DNA of 64,000 nucleotides, taken from positions 1 to 64,000 of the IMG/VR virus record IMGVR_UViG_3300044993_000080. The stretch is one strand, 5' to 3'. Below are positions 1 through 9,638 of the stretch, piece by piece (position 1 is the stretch's first letter; the number at the start of each line of letters is the position of its first letter). The notes beneath the pieces are model-generated. The model made no database searches and was not told the origin of the DNA. It saw only the letters and a list, made by a program, of their open reading frames with translations. Origin of the DNA: a virus. Both the position numbers and the translations under genes were made by a program.

Positions 1-3000
1 GCCGGGTTCACCGTGACAATGAAGTCCGGGTCGCGCTGCCACTGCATCAGCCAATCGACCAGCGGCTTGAACCGCAAGCCGGTCTGGATGCTTTCGCGCC
101 ACAGCTTGTTTCCGGGGATGCCGGTCAGGGCCTCAAAGTAGGGCGTGAACGGCCCTTCGAGTTCCTTGAGCGGGTCGATCAGGTTTTGATCGAAGTGCCC
201 GGTCGTGGGGTCGAGATACTCCTCTTTGATGCAGTGCGTCGCGCTGGGAACGCCGGGGTAGTTGGTAACGACCCCTGCCGTAATGCCATTCGCTCCGATG
301 TTGTTGTGCGCCCCGGTCAGGGTCCCGCCACCGATTATCTCGATCTTGTTCGAGATATTCTCCTCACCTGCCCGCGTAGGGAGCCAGACGTTATTCAGGG
401 TCAGGCTCATCTGCGGAACGTCTACGGAGACCAGCCCCATGACCTGATCGGACTTGTTCGCCAGCAGCCGTTTGAAGTGATGAGGGATGGCGGCATAGTT
501 TGTCACGCTGAACATCGTCGGCGCACCGGGGTTGGTGCTGCTCTTTGTAAGCAACTGGTTGCGGAAGCCGCTCATGTGAACATGGTTTTCGACCGTCACA
601 TTGCCGAAAAGTCCGGTGCCCATCTGAAGGAAGACCGGCTGGGTTGGCGAAACGCTGATCCACGAACCGATATAGGTGTTGGGCAGGTTGGTATCCGCAA
701 GGTGCGTTTGAATGCCGTCGTGGTGCGTGGCGATGTTGTAGATCGCTGGGCCGCTTCCGTTCGACCAGACGTTGTTTGTCCAGGTGCCGTAGCGGCAGTA
801 GAGGCGCACCCAAGGCGTTGCAGGGGACGGCGCGAATTTCTGGGCGATGACAAAAACATCGCCGTTATCCGGAGCGGCTTCGAGAGTGCCATTCCCAATC
901 AGCATACCATTATAGGCGAACTGGAAATTAGGCTTGTTTTGATTGGCGTTCCCGAAAAACTGCGAGTAGTGGGCGACCATGATCCGGCGGCCTCGGATAG
1001 CCGCTGCCTCGTTCAGCGTGTTGGCGGTGTAATCGTAAACCCCAGCGTGATAAGCCCACAGGCCGCGAGGAAGATCGGCCGCCGCACTAAGGCCCGCCGC
1101 AGTGACGTTCTGCCAGATCGGGCGATTATTGCTATCCACACTCACCGCTACCTCAATCTCCTTGGTGCTCTGCATCAGGTCCAGCCTCATGCCGGTCGAG
1201 CGCCCAAGAAATACGTTGTTGGTGGAGTAAGTGATCGTCCCGCCGTGCAGGTAAGTGGCATCGTTCCATACGCGGTCGAGATAGAAGTTTTCCTGGCTCC
1301 AAGTGAATGTCCTGCCGGGCGGGCCGTCCGGGCTGAGGCCGCGAGGGACCATCTGGCAGGACGAGTTATCGACGTTCACGCTGGAGCCGTTTGGGGCTTG
1401 GGTCATGTTGATCGTCAGGTAGCCCTGAAAGATCGAGAGCGTCAGGTCGTCCATGTCGTCCTGAACCGTGACATTGCGCCGGTTCCGGGTATGCGTCGGG
1501 ATCGTGCCAAGCTGGATCGAATGGTTGAAGTTGAAGCTCCCTGCCGGGCGCAGCGTATGGGTGTTGCTTGTCCCAAGCTGTGTCTGCGAGACAAGTTCGC
1601 CTTCGTTGCTGCTCAAGGGAAAGACGCAGATATAATCCATCTTGGTCAGACCGGTCAGGTTGGTCTGACCAGTTGTCGCCCCTACCGCATTGAGCAAGCG
1701 GCTGATCCAGCCGTAAAGCCGAACGTCGTTCTTGAATGCCGAAGTGAGCGTGAAATTGTGCAGGTTCGGGCGAAACCAGCCGCCAGATACCGAAGGCAAA
1801 CACTCCTGCGTGTAGCGCCCCGGCCCCAAATTCAGCGTATAGTCATCCACCCGGTTCGAGTTGGTAGCCGTCTGCGGCCCGAAGTCGTAGCGGTCAGTGC
1901 TGTTCGGAAGGATGCCATAGGTATCGGTCGTCTCATTGGACGCCACAATCTCGATGCGAGGCACTAGCGGAAACCAGTCGCCCCCGCTCATGTAGCGGCT
2001 GTTGAGCAGCGCCAGCTTGCCGTTCGTGATTGCCGTTCGACAACGAGCAACACCGTGAAACAGTGCACCGATCTTTCCGGCAATGTCGGTGTTGATCGTC
2101 TCGGCAACAAAGTCCTTGTAGTAAGGCGCGCTGCCGGTTGTCGGGGTGATAAGCTGCGGAGCGCCCGAAGGCGGTGCTTCCAGATTGTTGCCCGCCGTCC
2201 AGTCGTGGATCATCATTTGGACGCCAACAGGGACATTGGCGAGGCTAACCTGCGGGAAGAAGTTTGTTCCAGCGGCGATGCCGTCAAATTGCGCCCACAC
2301 AAGCCAAACATCGTTCCCCGCGCTGTCCTGATAGGGCATCTTGGAGACGCCTGTAACGTATGCGCGAGTGGCATTGATGGTGGAGGAAATGGTAATCTCA
2401 CCAGCCGCGTCCACGGCAAAAGACACGCTGCTGGAAGTCCAACCAATTGAAAAGCTCCACGCTGTCCCTTTGACAGGCAAGGAGATAAGCATACTGGTGC
2501 GGCACCGATTGCCGAGCGCAGGGTTGACAAATCCGATGTTGTCAGCCCTGATAACGGTGTTGGTTGCGCTGTTCTGGAGGCTAGTCAGCAGCACGCCTTT
2601 CCCAGTGCCGCCGTGGATGTCGGGGCCGCTGTGCTCGCCAGCGTAAGCGCGAGAAATCCGGGACGGTCCATTGTTGAACAGGTAGGCTGCGCTTGTGTTT
2701 GTGTGGGGTGCGTCAACCTTGTGCCACGGTGCGCCGTATATCCGGCGAGCGGGCTCCATCAGCGCCCCCAGATATGTCCCCGTGTTATCATGGTAGGAGC
2801 GTTCCTTGCCTGCAACGAGTTGCGCCCAGCTACCGTCGGCTTTCCGTCCCCAAACTCCGTCCGTCGTCGTCCAAGTGGCGTAATTGGGGATGGTGATTTC
2901 CGCTGTGGAAGAAAGGATTTTGACCAAAGCAGCCTTGCCAGTGGCGGCTTCGGCCCGATCCGCCTCAATCGAAGCAATCTGACTGTCGGTGTCCCCGGTG

Positions 3001-3359
3001 CGCAGCCATGCGGCTGGGTCTCCCTGATACGTGTAGCGCCCCGTGTTGGGCACAAGATCACCTATCGTGGCGAGTGAGCCGCCCAGAGCAAACTCCCCAG
3101 CAACAGCCGGGTGGAAGGCGCTGTCCGCCAGCACAACCGATGGATCACCTTCAATCATGTTGGTGGCGTCGAGAAGTTCACTGCGCAAGTTGAAGCCTCG
3201 CGCGATGATCGCGCGCTGCCGCAGCCTGTCAGCATCGTCACGCGCTTGTCCGGCCTGCGTTGCCGCTGCCTGCGCGTCTTGAACATGCCCGGCCACCCCG
3301 AGCACCCCCTGAATGGTGGCAACGTCTTCGGGCGACAGGTTTTCGATGGGTTTGGTCAT
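1..3359 (-). CDS. Large tail fibre / receptor-binding protein, 3' end outside the window
   Basis: The minus strand is open from ATG at 3359 to the window edge, giving at least 1119 residues with no stop. An AAGAGGC ribosome site lies just upstream. The N-terminus has a short Ala/Gln/Asp-rich helical segment and then a Gly/Asn/Thr-rich, beta-prone body typical of tail fibres and spikes. It directly follows the J-type tip gene, the usual place for a fibre. No enzymatic motif was recognised, so fibre versus spike is open. Function is inferred from position and composition. Confidence 0.75.
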   Translation of the reverse strand, partial: MTKPIENLSPEDVATIQGVLGVAGHVQDAQAAATQAGQARDDADRLRQRAIIARGFNLRSELLDATNMIEGDPSVVLADSAFHPAVAGEFALGGSLATIGDLVPNTGRYTYQGDPAAWLRTGDTDSQIASIEADRAEAATGKAALVKILSSTAEITIPNYATWTTTDGVWGRKADGSWAQLVAGKERSYHDNTGTYLGALMEPARRIYGAPWHKVDAPHTNTSAAYLFNNGPSRISRAYAGEHSGPDIHGGTGKGVLLTSLQNSATNTVIRADNIGFVNPALGNRCRTSMLISLPVKGTAWSFSIGWTSSSVSFAVDAAGEITISSTINATRAYVTGVSKMPYQDSAGNDVWLVWAQFDGIAAGTNFFPQVSLANVPVGVQMMIHDWTAGNNLEAPPSGAPQLITPTTGSAPYYKDFVAETINTDIAGKIGALFHGVARCRTAITNGKLALLNSRYMSGGDWFPLVPRIEIVASNETTDTYGILPNSTDRYDFGPQTATNSNRVDDYTLNLGPGRYTQECLPSVSGGWFRPNLHNFTLTSAFKNDVRLYGWISRLLNAVGATTGQTNLTGLTKMDYICVFPLSSNEGELVSQTQLGTSNTHTLRPAGSFNFNHSIQLGTIPTHTRNRRNVTVQDDMDDLTLSIFQGYLTINMTQAPNGSSVNVDNSSCQMVPRGLSPDGPPGRTFTWSQENFYLDRVWNDATYLHGGTITYSTNNVFLGRSTGMRLDLMQSTKEIEVAVSVDSNNRPIWQNVTAAGLSAAADLPRGLWAYHAGVYDYTANTLNEAAAIRGRRIMVAHYSQFFGNANQNKPNFQFAYNGMLIGNGTLEAAPDNGDVFVIAQKFAPSPATPWVRLYCRYGTWTNNVWSNGSGPAIYNIATHHDGIQTHLADTNLPNTYIGSWISVSPTQPVFLQMGTGLFGNVTVENHVHMSGFRNQLLTKSSTNPGAPTMFSVTNYAAIPHHFKRLLANKSDQVMGLVSVDVPQMSLTLNNVWLPTRAGEENISNKIEIIGGGTLTGAHNNIGANGITAGVVTNYPGVPSATHCIKEEYLDPTTGHFDQNLIDPLKELEGPFTPYFEALTGIPGNKLWRESIQTGLRFKPLVDWLMQWQRDPDFIVTVNP

Positions 3360-3388
3360 AGACGCCTCTTGCAGGGTTCAAACTGGTT

Positions 3389-6300
3389 CTACGGTATATT
3401 GTAATTGGGGTCAAAGGGCCTGCGCCCGTAAAACTCGGGGAAGTATATGACATCAACGTAAAGGGACGTTTCCTGCGCGTCTGTATGGGTGTATGTCACA
3501 AGCATAACACCCGTATCGCTAGCGTTGGAAATAGTTATCAGGCCTGTGTTGGGGTCAATAGTGGCTGTAATCTCTGGATCAGGGACAATGGACCACGTTC
3601 CTCCCGTCAAGCCGGTGGAGCCCTCTAACGCCACCATGGCTACGCTGCGCGAGCTGGTGCTACCCTCGAACCACGTAGGCACTGACGGCGATGCTTCAAG
3701 CATACGAACTGCCCCGAGGCCAGTCAGGAAAGTTACATTGATGAGCAGGTCCGTGGCGACGCCATCGGTATGTGTGTAAACCACCACGAAAGAGCCTGAC
3801 CGCGTTACGTTGGAAAGCGCCACCAGCCCATTAGCGGCGTTTATCGAGAGCGTGGCACCGCCCATGATAACAGACTGGAGAGACCACGTCCCGCCTGACA
3901 AGGACACTCCGCCGCGAACCACATTGTGCGCCGCGTAACGCGTGGTGCCCGTAGCATTGCCCGCTGCGAACTCGCGGATTTCCAAGGTTGGAAACTGCGG
4001 CTCGATCTTGCGCTCGATAGCTGCAATATCCAGCGGGGTGGTTGCCAGCACATCAGTAGGCACGCCCGGCCCGAAAGCGTCATAGGGGACAACAATGACC
4101 TCGTGCACCTGAGCGGGCAGATCGACAAGATCAATCACCGTATTGGGGCCGTCGTATACGAGATCATCCTCTGCGACTGCGACACCTTCCGTCACGGTCG
4201 CTGCATAGACCCGCACTCCTCTGAAATCAGTGTCATTGGGCGGCAGATAAGTAACCCGCAGACCGCCAACATAGCCGAACACCGAAGGGGCATTGATGAA
4301 CTCTGGCGGGGGGTTGGAAACGGTAATTACCGAAGCTGGAGAGAGCCTCGCATACCTATCCCGGTAAACCACCGAAAACATAAGTTCGCGCGAAGGCGAG
4401 CCCTCGGTGTCCTCGAAGTTCTTCTCATAGCTGTAGACGTAATTCGTGTCGATTACGCTCTCCTCACGGAGCAAGGTCGTAGTCTCCCCGTCGACCGCGA
4501 ACACAGAAACGAGGCAATCTTGGAACATCGGGTCAGCGATGCCCTTAGAGTTCTCAGAGCCGGACAGACCTGCTTCCGATGCAAACGTGGATTGTGGTGT
4601 TACCAAACTCCACGTGATTTTCACGTCCCGGCCAGTGAACACAGAGCCGCCCTGCTGGAGTTGCAGGTCGGTAATCTGACCTAGGGCCAGTGCGTCATCG
4701 GGGGGCGCTACTGGCAAGGTGATGGTGTCCTCGATCACTGAGGAGTAAACCCCGTTGCGGTTAACCGCGAACGATTGGACGCGGTAATTACCCGGCTTGG
4801 CTCCACGGATCGAGAATGAAGGCGAGCCACTCGGCGGCAACGTCACCCACTCGCTGTTCTGATAGCTGTAGCGGGCCATGTAATGGTCGAGATACGGATC
4901 AGGGCTTTTACCTGCCCGAATGTCGATGATCCTCTGGTATTCGTCTATGCCGGTGACAAACCTTTGGGTCAGGGCGATAGACGGCGGGGGTGCTGTCACA
5001 GAAGAAGATGCCAGTGACATGTAGTTCGTCGTCTCAAGCAACCCGCCGTCTTCGTAGATATATGCGTAGCGCGCCTCGTCCCACTTCACGGCGGAGACCG
5101 TGAGCAGGTTTTCCCCCTCCTCCGAGATTTTCAAAACCACGTAGGTCTCTGGTGCAGCACCGTTCTGCAAAATCACGTATTGATCGTTCGGTGCAACCGG
5201 TTGCACAGGCGTTTCAAGAAGAGTGACGGTCTGGCCCGAATAGGTGCATTCGAGATATTCTATTGCGCCGTTGCTCGCGTGCTCGATCCAGATAATGCCG
5301 GTGCCGGATATGAACTCGCCCACAGTCAACGGTTCGCCGCCCAGCGTCAAGAGAGAGAACTTGTAGGAAAGTGCGTTATCGAGGTCAGTCGCAGGAACAG
5401 GACCGGGTGAACTGCTCACGGTCAACTCACTGCCATTGACGGCCAACACCCGGCCACCAGATACGGCGTTGCCGGAACGTCGGTCGCTGACAATGATGGT
5501 ATCCCCGGGAGCAAGGCCTAGTGCTCCGTCGCCGTCGACCGCCATGTGGTCGTAAGACGCCTGATAGGTAATCATGTCGCTCTCAAACTCTTGAGAGAAC
5601 AAGATCGCCCGGCCCATGCGGCGGGCCTGCGCACGACTGGAGCAGCCAAAAGCGCCGAAGTCCTTGGTCTTGTAACCGATCTCGCGGATCAGAGACGGTT
5701 CTTCGACACTCTCAATGGCCCGGCGAAAGAACAGGTCAGGGTCGTTCCATGAGACGTTGACGACGGAAACCCGCTGGCTGTCGCTCTCCCCCGTTCGGGT
5801 GAAACGCCCGCCGATCACGTTGGCATTAGTGACCAATTTGACGGGCGTGCGCGGCTGGTCGCCTACCACCCATAGGCGTGCCTGCATCCAGAACAGTGAG
5901 GCGCGGAAATTGGAGACGAGTTCCCTAAGAACTGCAAACGCTTCTCCGCGCGTGTTGATTACGGTGTTGCACACCCAGCGCGGCTCAAGACCTCCTTTGC
6001 CATCGCTGACCATCTCATCCGCAAACACCCCGGCTTGATAAAGCGTGGGGATGTCGAGGAAGTCAGGTTGCACGAACTGCCCCAGCCCGTAGCGTTTGTT
6101 AGTCACCAATTCATAGAGAACCCATGGGCCGCAGTTGGTGTAGTGCTTTTCTTCGGTCAGTGAGCCGTTGAATGGCCCTGTATACGTGCGGGTCACAGGG
6201 TCGTAGTTGTGCGGGATGCGGCACTTAATGCCTCGGACCCTGTATTGGCGTGTCGGGATTTGGTTGCCGAACTGCTTTGCGTCAATGACGTGCCCTACCA

Positions 6301-6985
6301 GCGCCAGATTGGGGTAGTAAAGGGTGTGCTCCACCACCCGAGTGTAGTTCGAAAACTTGATCCCGTCGTTGACTTTGAGGCTGTTCGCATCCGGCTTGGT
6401 GCGCTTTACCCGGATGGCTGTGATCCCGTTGGGGTCGCCGATGTCGATCCGATAATCGCGGTCGAAACCGTCAATCTGCTTCCCGGTGATGTTGCCGCTG
6501 TGGGCTACTTCGAACGGGCCTCCGTTTTCGCTGATCTCTATAACGAAGGTTACGGAAGTGCCGACTTGGTCCCCATCCTTCTCGACCTCAAAAAAAGCGC
6601 CTGTCGAGATTGTTACGATGACTGCGGTGACAGACCCGTCGTTGGGGAAACTGACCGTCTTATAGACATCGAACGGCAATTCTTGGTTCACCGGAATGGT
6701 GGAGAGGATGTCGGAGAACCCCGGAAAAGGGGCCTGCTCCGGGGTCCCGTTCGTGCCGTAAATCACCACGCCCTCGAAGTTCGGAGAACCGGCGCTGTCG
6801 ATCAGAGGGACTTCGTTGTAAAAGATGCTGCGCTTGCGCTCTTCCTCGGTGTCGCCTACCAGCCCTTCGATCTCTCCCTCTGACAAGAGGTCGAGCACAT
6901 GCGCAGTCTGGTTCGAAAAGAGGGTATCGGGAGCCTCTTTGGGTGTTTTGCCTCCTTTACCGGAGCCGGTCAAAAACATGGTCAC
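3389..6985 (-). CDS. J: Tail tip attachment / host-specificity protein, lambda gpJ family
   Basis: 1198 aa, close to lambda gpJ length. The N-terminal third carries the J-family pattern: an early LSEGEIEGLV segment, then hub-like beta domains, with fibronectin-like regions after about residue 700. The product sits at the tail tip and contacts the receptor. The GTG start overlaps the TGA of the I-type gene (GTGA); an ATG two codons later is an alternative. The last 150 residues hold two related beta repeats, each with a GGTWS start and a YTHTD core. A perfect 14-bp palindrome lies inside the coding region at 5202. Confidence 0.95.
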   Translation of the reverse strand: MTMFLTGSGKGGKTPKEAPDTLFSNQTAHVLDLLSEGEIEGLVGDTEEERKRSIFYNEVPLIDSAGSPNFEGVVIYGTNGTPEQAPFPGFSDILSTIPVNQELPFDVYKTVSFPNDGSVTAVIVTISTGAFFEVEKDGDQVGTSVTFVIEISENGGPFEVAHSGNITGKQIDGFDRDYRIDIGDPNGITAIRVKRTKPDANSLKVNDGIKFSNYTRVVEHTLYYPNLALVGHVIDAKQFGNQIPTRQYRVRGIKCRIPHNYDPVTRTYTGPFNGSLTEEKHYTNCGPWVLYELVTNKRYGLGQFVQPDFLDIPTLYQAGVFADEMVSDGKGGLEPRWVCNTVINTRGEAFAVLRELVSNFRASLFWMQARLWVVGDQPRTPVKLVTNANVIGGRFTRTGESDSQRVSVVNVSWNDPDLFFRRAIESVEEPSLIREIGYKTKDFGAFGCSSRAQARRMGRAILFSQEFESDMITYQASYDHMAVDGDGALGLAPGDTIIVSDRRSGNAVSGGRVLAVNGSELTVSSSPGPVPATDLDNALSYKFSLLTLGGEPLTVGEFISGTGIIWIEHASNGAIEYLECTYSGQTVTLLETPVQPVAPNDQYVILQNGAAPETYVVLKISEEGENLLTVSAVKWDEARYAYIYEDGGLLETTNYMSLASSSVTAPPPSIALTQRFVTGIDEYQRIIDIRAGKSPDPYLDHYMARYSYQNSEWVTLPPSGSPSFSIRGAKPGNYRVQSFAVNRNGVYSSVIEDTITLPVAPPDDALALGQITDLQLQQGGSVFTGRDVKITWSLVTPQSTFASEAGLSGSENSKGIADPMFQDCLVSVFAVDGETTTLLREESVIDTNYVYSYEKNFEDTEGSPSRELMFSVVYRDRYARLSPASVITVSNPPPEFINAPSVFGYVGGLRVTYLPPNDTDFRGVRVYAATVTEGVAVAEDDLVYDGPNTVIDLVDLPAQVHEVIVVPYDAFGPGVPTDVLATTPLDIAAIERKIEPQFPTLEIREFAAGNATGTTRYAAHNVVRGGVSLSGGTWSLQSVIMGGATLSINAANGLVALSNVTRSGSFVVVYTHTDGVATDLLINVTFLTGLGAVRMLEASPSVPTWFEGSTSSRSVAMVALEGSTGLTGGTWSIVPDPEITATIDPNTGLITISNASDTGVMLVTYTHTDAQETSLYVDVIYFPEFYGRRPFDPNYNIP
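5202..5215. repeat. 14-bp palindrome, centre CG, inside the J gene
   Basis: Perfect TGCAAC-CG-GTTGCA. It is the only perfect copy in the tail region and is read in the gene as V-Q-P-V-A. Confidence 0.6.
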
Positions 6986-7764
6986 TGATCGGCCTCCGTG
7001 AGCCGCTGCTCGATAAAGAAGTCAAAAGAACCGGGACCGAACCCTTCCTTGGGCACAGGGCCTAGTTTGCCCCCGACGTTTCGGTAGTTGCCACTACCTA
7101 TAGCCGCTGTGGTAATCGAAGCGGCCACACGAACAGGGCCTGTAATGACTTCTCCGATGATGATGGGGATAGCGCCGCCTTCGTCCTCTATTTCGCTAGG
7201 TCCGTCAAAACCGAAGGAAGTCGGGGTCCTCTCTTCCGTGCTCGTGGTAGGCGAGGGAGCAAGAAGTTGGTTGATACCCCCGAGAAACAAAGACGCTCCC
7301 AGCAACGCTACAGAACCATAGGACAGCCCGAGAAACCCCGTGCTGGTGGCGAAGGTCGCGCTAGGTGCGGCCCCGAACGCCCCGAATGCCGCGCCGCCCA
7401 CGCCGGTTGCTAGCAAAGCACCGCCAACTACGACCGAAAAAACGGTTTTGAGCGAACGGCTCTTCGACCCCTGCATCGCGGGTATCAAGTGCCAGTCGCC
7501 GTTGGATTGCGGGACGGTATACTGATGGGGGAGAACTTCGACTACCGTGCTGTCACCTAGCGTGATCTCGTCTTCCGAGTAGGTTATCCGCCCGGTGCCA
7601 CGCGCCAGATGGAATTGGCGGCGACGTAGGTAGATGTTGAAGCCGGGGTGGTTGCAGTCGACAATCCGGATTGCTTCGCCGATGGTCGCGGCGCATACGT
7701 CGTGTTCAGGTCCGTAAATGTCCGCCATCTCACCGTAAAGGTGGAGTTTTCTCAAGACCGTCAT
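6982..7764 (-). CDS. I: Tail assembly protein, lambda gpI family
   Basis: 260 aa from ATG 7764; a TTG at 7782 is possible. The N-terminus (RKLHLYGEMADIYG) and a ubiquitin-like beta domain match gpI. A Gly/Ala-rich hydrophobic segment near residues 100-165 and a Pro/Gly tail follow. In lambda, gpI acts with gpJ, K and L in building the tail tip. The gene overlaps the K-type gene upstream by about 35 nt and the J gene downstream by 4 nt, so translation is probably coupled. Confidence 0.88.
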   Translation of the reverse strand: MTVLRKLHLYGEMADIYGPEHDVCAATIGEAIRIVDCNHPGFNIYLRRRQFHLARGTGRITYSEDEITLGDSTVVEVLPHQYTVPQSNGDWHLIPAMQGSKSRSLKTVFSVVVGGALLATGVGGAAFGAFGAAPSATFATSTGFLGLSYGSVALLGASLFLGGINQLLAPSPTTSTEERTPTSFGFDGPSEIEDEGGAIPIIIGEVITGPVRVAASITTAAIGSGNYRNVGGKLGPVPKEGFGPGSFDFFIEQRLTEADQ

Positions 7765-8515
7765 AACGAAACACCGTGTCAATGTAAGGCCACCACCTCA
7801 ACAATGAGGTAGGGCCACTGAGAGAGGCCGGAGCGTGGTGTAGCATATAATCCCCGCCTGTATATACGGCGCAGTGATTTGGGAACCGCCCCCTGATCTT
7901 CCCCACCAGCATGTCGCTTCTTCGCAGGTCGTGCATGGGTATTTTACCCAGATTTCTCAGCCCAGCCGCCTGACAGTTCTTGAGGAATACGTCTTCACCC
8001 GCCTCAACGAAGTCGGGGTCGCAAGCAAAGTTCGGCAAGAGAACGCCGTGCTCCAGCCGCATCCAGTCTCGATACAGGGACCAGCAGTGGAATACTCCCC
8101 ACAGAAACTTGCGTCCTTCCAGCGGGGCTACGGGGAGATCGTCTCCCCACCACGTGACATGCCCTGCAACAACAGCGGGCGTTTCGTCGTTGTAAACTTT
8201 CATCACGGGCACGATGCCCCACGTGCGACCGTCCGCGATCTGCGCCACCTGATCCTGATAGCTGGGGGTCGGCTGGCCGTCCGGGTGGCTGTGAACGAAC
8301 GCCAGTGCGCGTTCGCTCGCCAGTGCAACGGCAACGGGATCGACAGAAAAGTGATTGGTGGGGTCGGGATGCACGTTTTTGGCTGGGACGTAGCCCTCGG
8401 GCATGACAAAGCCCACGGCCTCTTCCGGGTAGGCCGCGATTGCGTGCGCTTGAATATCGGCGATCACTGATGCCGGGAATGGATCGGGATTTCTAAGGGT
8501 GACAGCGGAAGCCAT
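7730..8515 (-). CDS. K: Tail tip assembly protein with JAMM and NlpC/P60 domains, lambda gpK family
   Basis: 261 aa. Residues about 25-90 form a JAMM/MPN metalloprotease domain, with HxH at 75/77, S85 and D88. Residues about 135-235 form an NlpC/P60 peptidoglycan peptidase domain, with candidate catalytic C144 (HCWSLYRDW) and H214 (NHCAVYTGG). This two-domain order is that of lambda gpK, which matures the tip and may open cell-wall peptides. It lies between the L-type and I-type genes as in lambda. Confidence 0.93.
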   Translation of the reverse strand: MASAVTLRNPDPFPASVIADIQAHAIAAYPEEAVGFVMPEGYVPAKNVHPDPTNHFSVDPVAVALASERALAFVHSHPDGQPTPSYQDQVAQIADGRTWGIVPVMKVYNDETPAVVAGHVTWWGDDLPVAPLEGRKFLWGVFHCWSLYRDWMRLEHGVLLPNFACDPDFVEAGEDVFLKNCQAAGLRNLGKIPMHDLRRSDMLVGKIRGRFPNHCAVYTGGDYMLHHAPASLSGPTSLLRWWPYIDTVFRYDGLEKTPPLR

Positions 8516-8517
8516 GT

Positions 8518-9276
8518 CTAAACCTCCTGCACGCCGCGCACGCCGGGGAAGGCCGAGTATGGCAGTGGGGCTGATTTACCGAAGCGGGCGACGCAACCCG
8601 TCGTTAGTTCTTTCGAACAGCGGTCGGCGGCGGGAGTAGTCGGCTCACCATTGACATCGAAGCACAACTCCCCCGTGTAGGGGCACCCGCCGTCCTCGAC
8701 AGGGAAGTAAACGAAGTCCCCCTGCCCGTCCGGGACGCGGTATTTGGCGTCGCACCAACGCTTGCGGACGATCCTGAGCGGTATTTGAACGCCGTCAAGA
8801 TCGGCAGGTGACTTGAGTTCCAACTCGACAAAAACATCATCAGCGGATGTCTTGCGGTTGACCACAAACAACTCTTCGCGGATGCGCGCGGAAGGATCGG
8901 CGTTGGGGTTAGGCACTACACCTCCCGCCCCGTCAGGCATGACATCAAGGAACTCGGCAAAGGTGGTGTATCTGCGAATTATCGCCCTGCGAAGATCGCT
9001 ATATTGCTGGAGCAAAGCGGGTATCGGTCCACCTGAGGACGCAATAGAAAAATTCGGCGAGGAAGGAGAACCACGACTGTCTGTTTCGACATCCGACATG
9101 GACACTGCAATCTGAACGTAGGTGTTTCCCCCAAAGACTATAGGAATGCGCTCTACGAAGACGTTGTTCGTGAAATAATGGACCGGGCCTCCAAGATGGG
9201 ACAGGTCCAACTCGTAAAGAGATACCACAGTGCCGACTGCGAATTGGCGGGTGATGCCCTTGAGAATATCACTCAT
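8518..9276 (-). CDS. L: Minor tail protein, lambda gpL family
   Basis: 252 aa. Five cysteines cluster in the C-terminal third (C175, C198, C205, C220, C228), matching the cysteine-rich C-terminus that binds an iron-sulfur cluster in lambda gpL. The N-terminal beta domain and the position between the M-type and K-type genes support the call. The ATG at 9276 lies immediately before the M-type stop. The product is expected in the tail tip beneath gpJ. Confidence 0.9.
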   Translation of the reverse strand: MSDILKGITRQFAVGTVVSLYELDLSHLGGPVHYFTNNVFVERIPIVFGGNTYVQIAVSMSDVETDSRGSPSSPNFSIASSGGPIPALLQQYSDLRRAIIRRYTTFAEFLDVMPDGAGGVVPNPNADPSARIREELFVVNRKTSADDVFVELELKSPADLDGVQIPLRIVRKRWCDAKYRVPDGQGDFVYFPVEDGGCPYTGELCFDVNGEPTTPAADRCSKELTTGCVARFGKSAPLPYSAFPGVRGVQEV

Positions 9277-9636
9277 TTACGCCTCGATGTCGAAGACCTC
9301 TACGAAGGTCGCGGTTATATTGTAAATATCGAAGGCCACTGTCTCGACCTCCCATTCAGGGCAGACATATAGTCTCGGCTGGGTCTCGTCCAGCAGTTGG
9401 TAGTAGAAGCTATTTACGCCCCTAGCTTCTGTCAAAAAGCCGTCGATGTAATCGGCTTCTTCCTTGGTAAGAGTAGACCACGAAAACTGACGCCGTAGAG
9501 GGTTGCTGTTGATGCCGTCTTGCGCCCGCTGCGCGAAGCCATCGCCGAACTCGGCCAACAACACCTTGGGCTTCATGGATCGGCGAGTGCCGGGGTTGAG
9601 CGGAACGCTGGGAGAAAATGTCAAAAACGAAGGCAT
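9277..9636 (-). CDS. M: Minor tail protein, lambda gpM-like
   Basis: 119 aa, near the usual gpM length. It begins with FSPSVPLNPGTRRSMKPKVL and has the LLAEFGDGF..R segment common to this distal tail-tip family. It sits between the tape measure and the L-type gene and abuts the latter. In lambda, gpM joins the tip to the tape-measure complex. The role comes from family and synteny; no catalytic residues are expected. Confidence 0.82.
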   Translation of the reverse strand: MPSFLTFSPSVPLNPGTRRSMKPKVLLAEFGDGFAQRAQDGINSNPLRRQFSWSTLTKEEADYIDGFLTEARGVNSFYYQLLDETQPRLYVCPEWEVETVAFDIYNITATFVEVFDIEA

Positions 9637-9638
9637 GA

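Noticed and set aside
186-1967. Long plus-strand open frame
   Set aside because: It is antisense to the tail fibre frame, which is open through the whole region with a ribosome site and phage-like composition.
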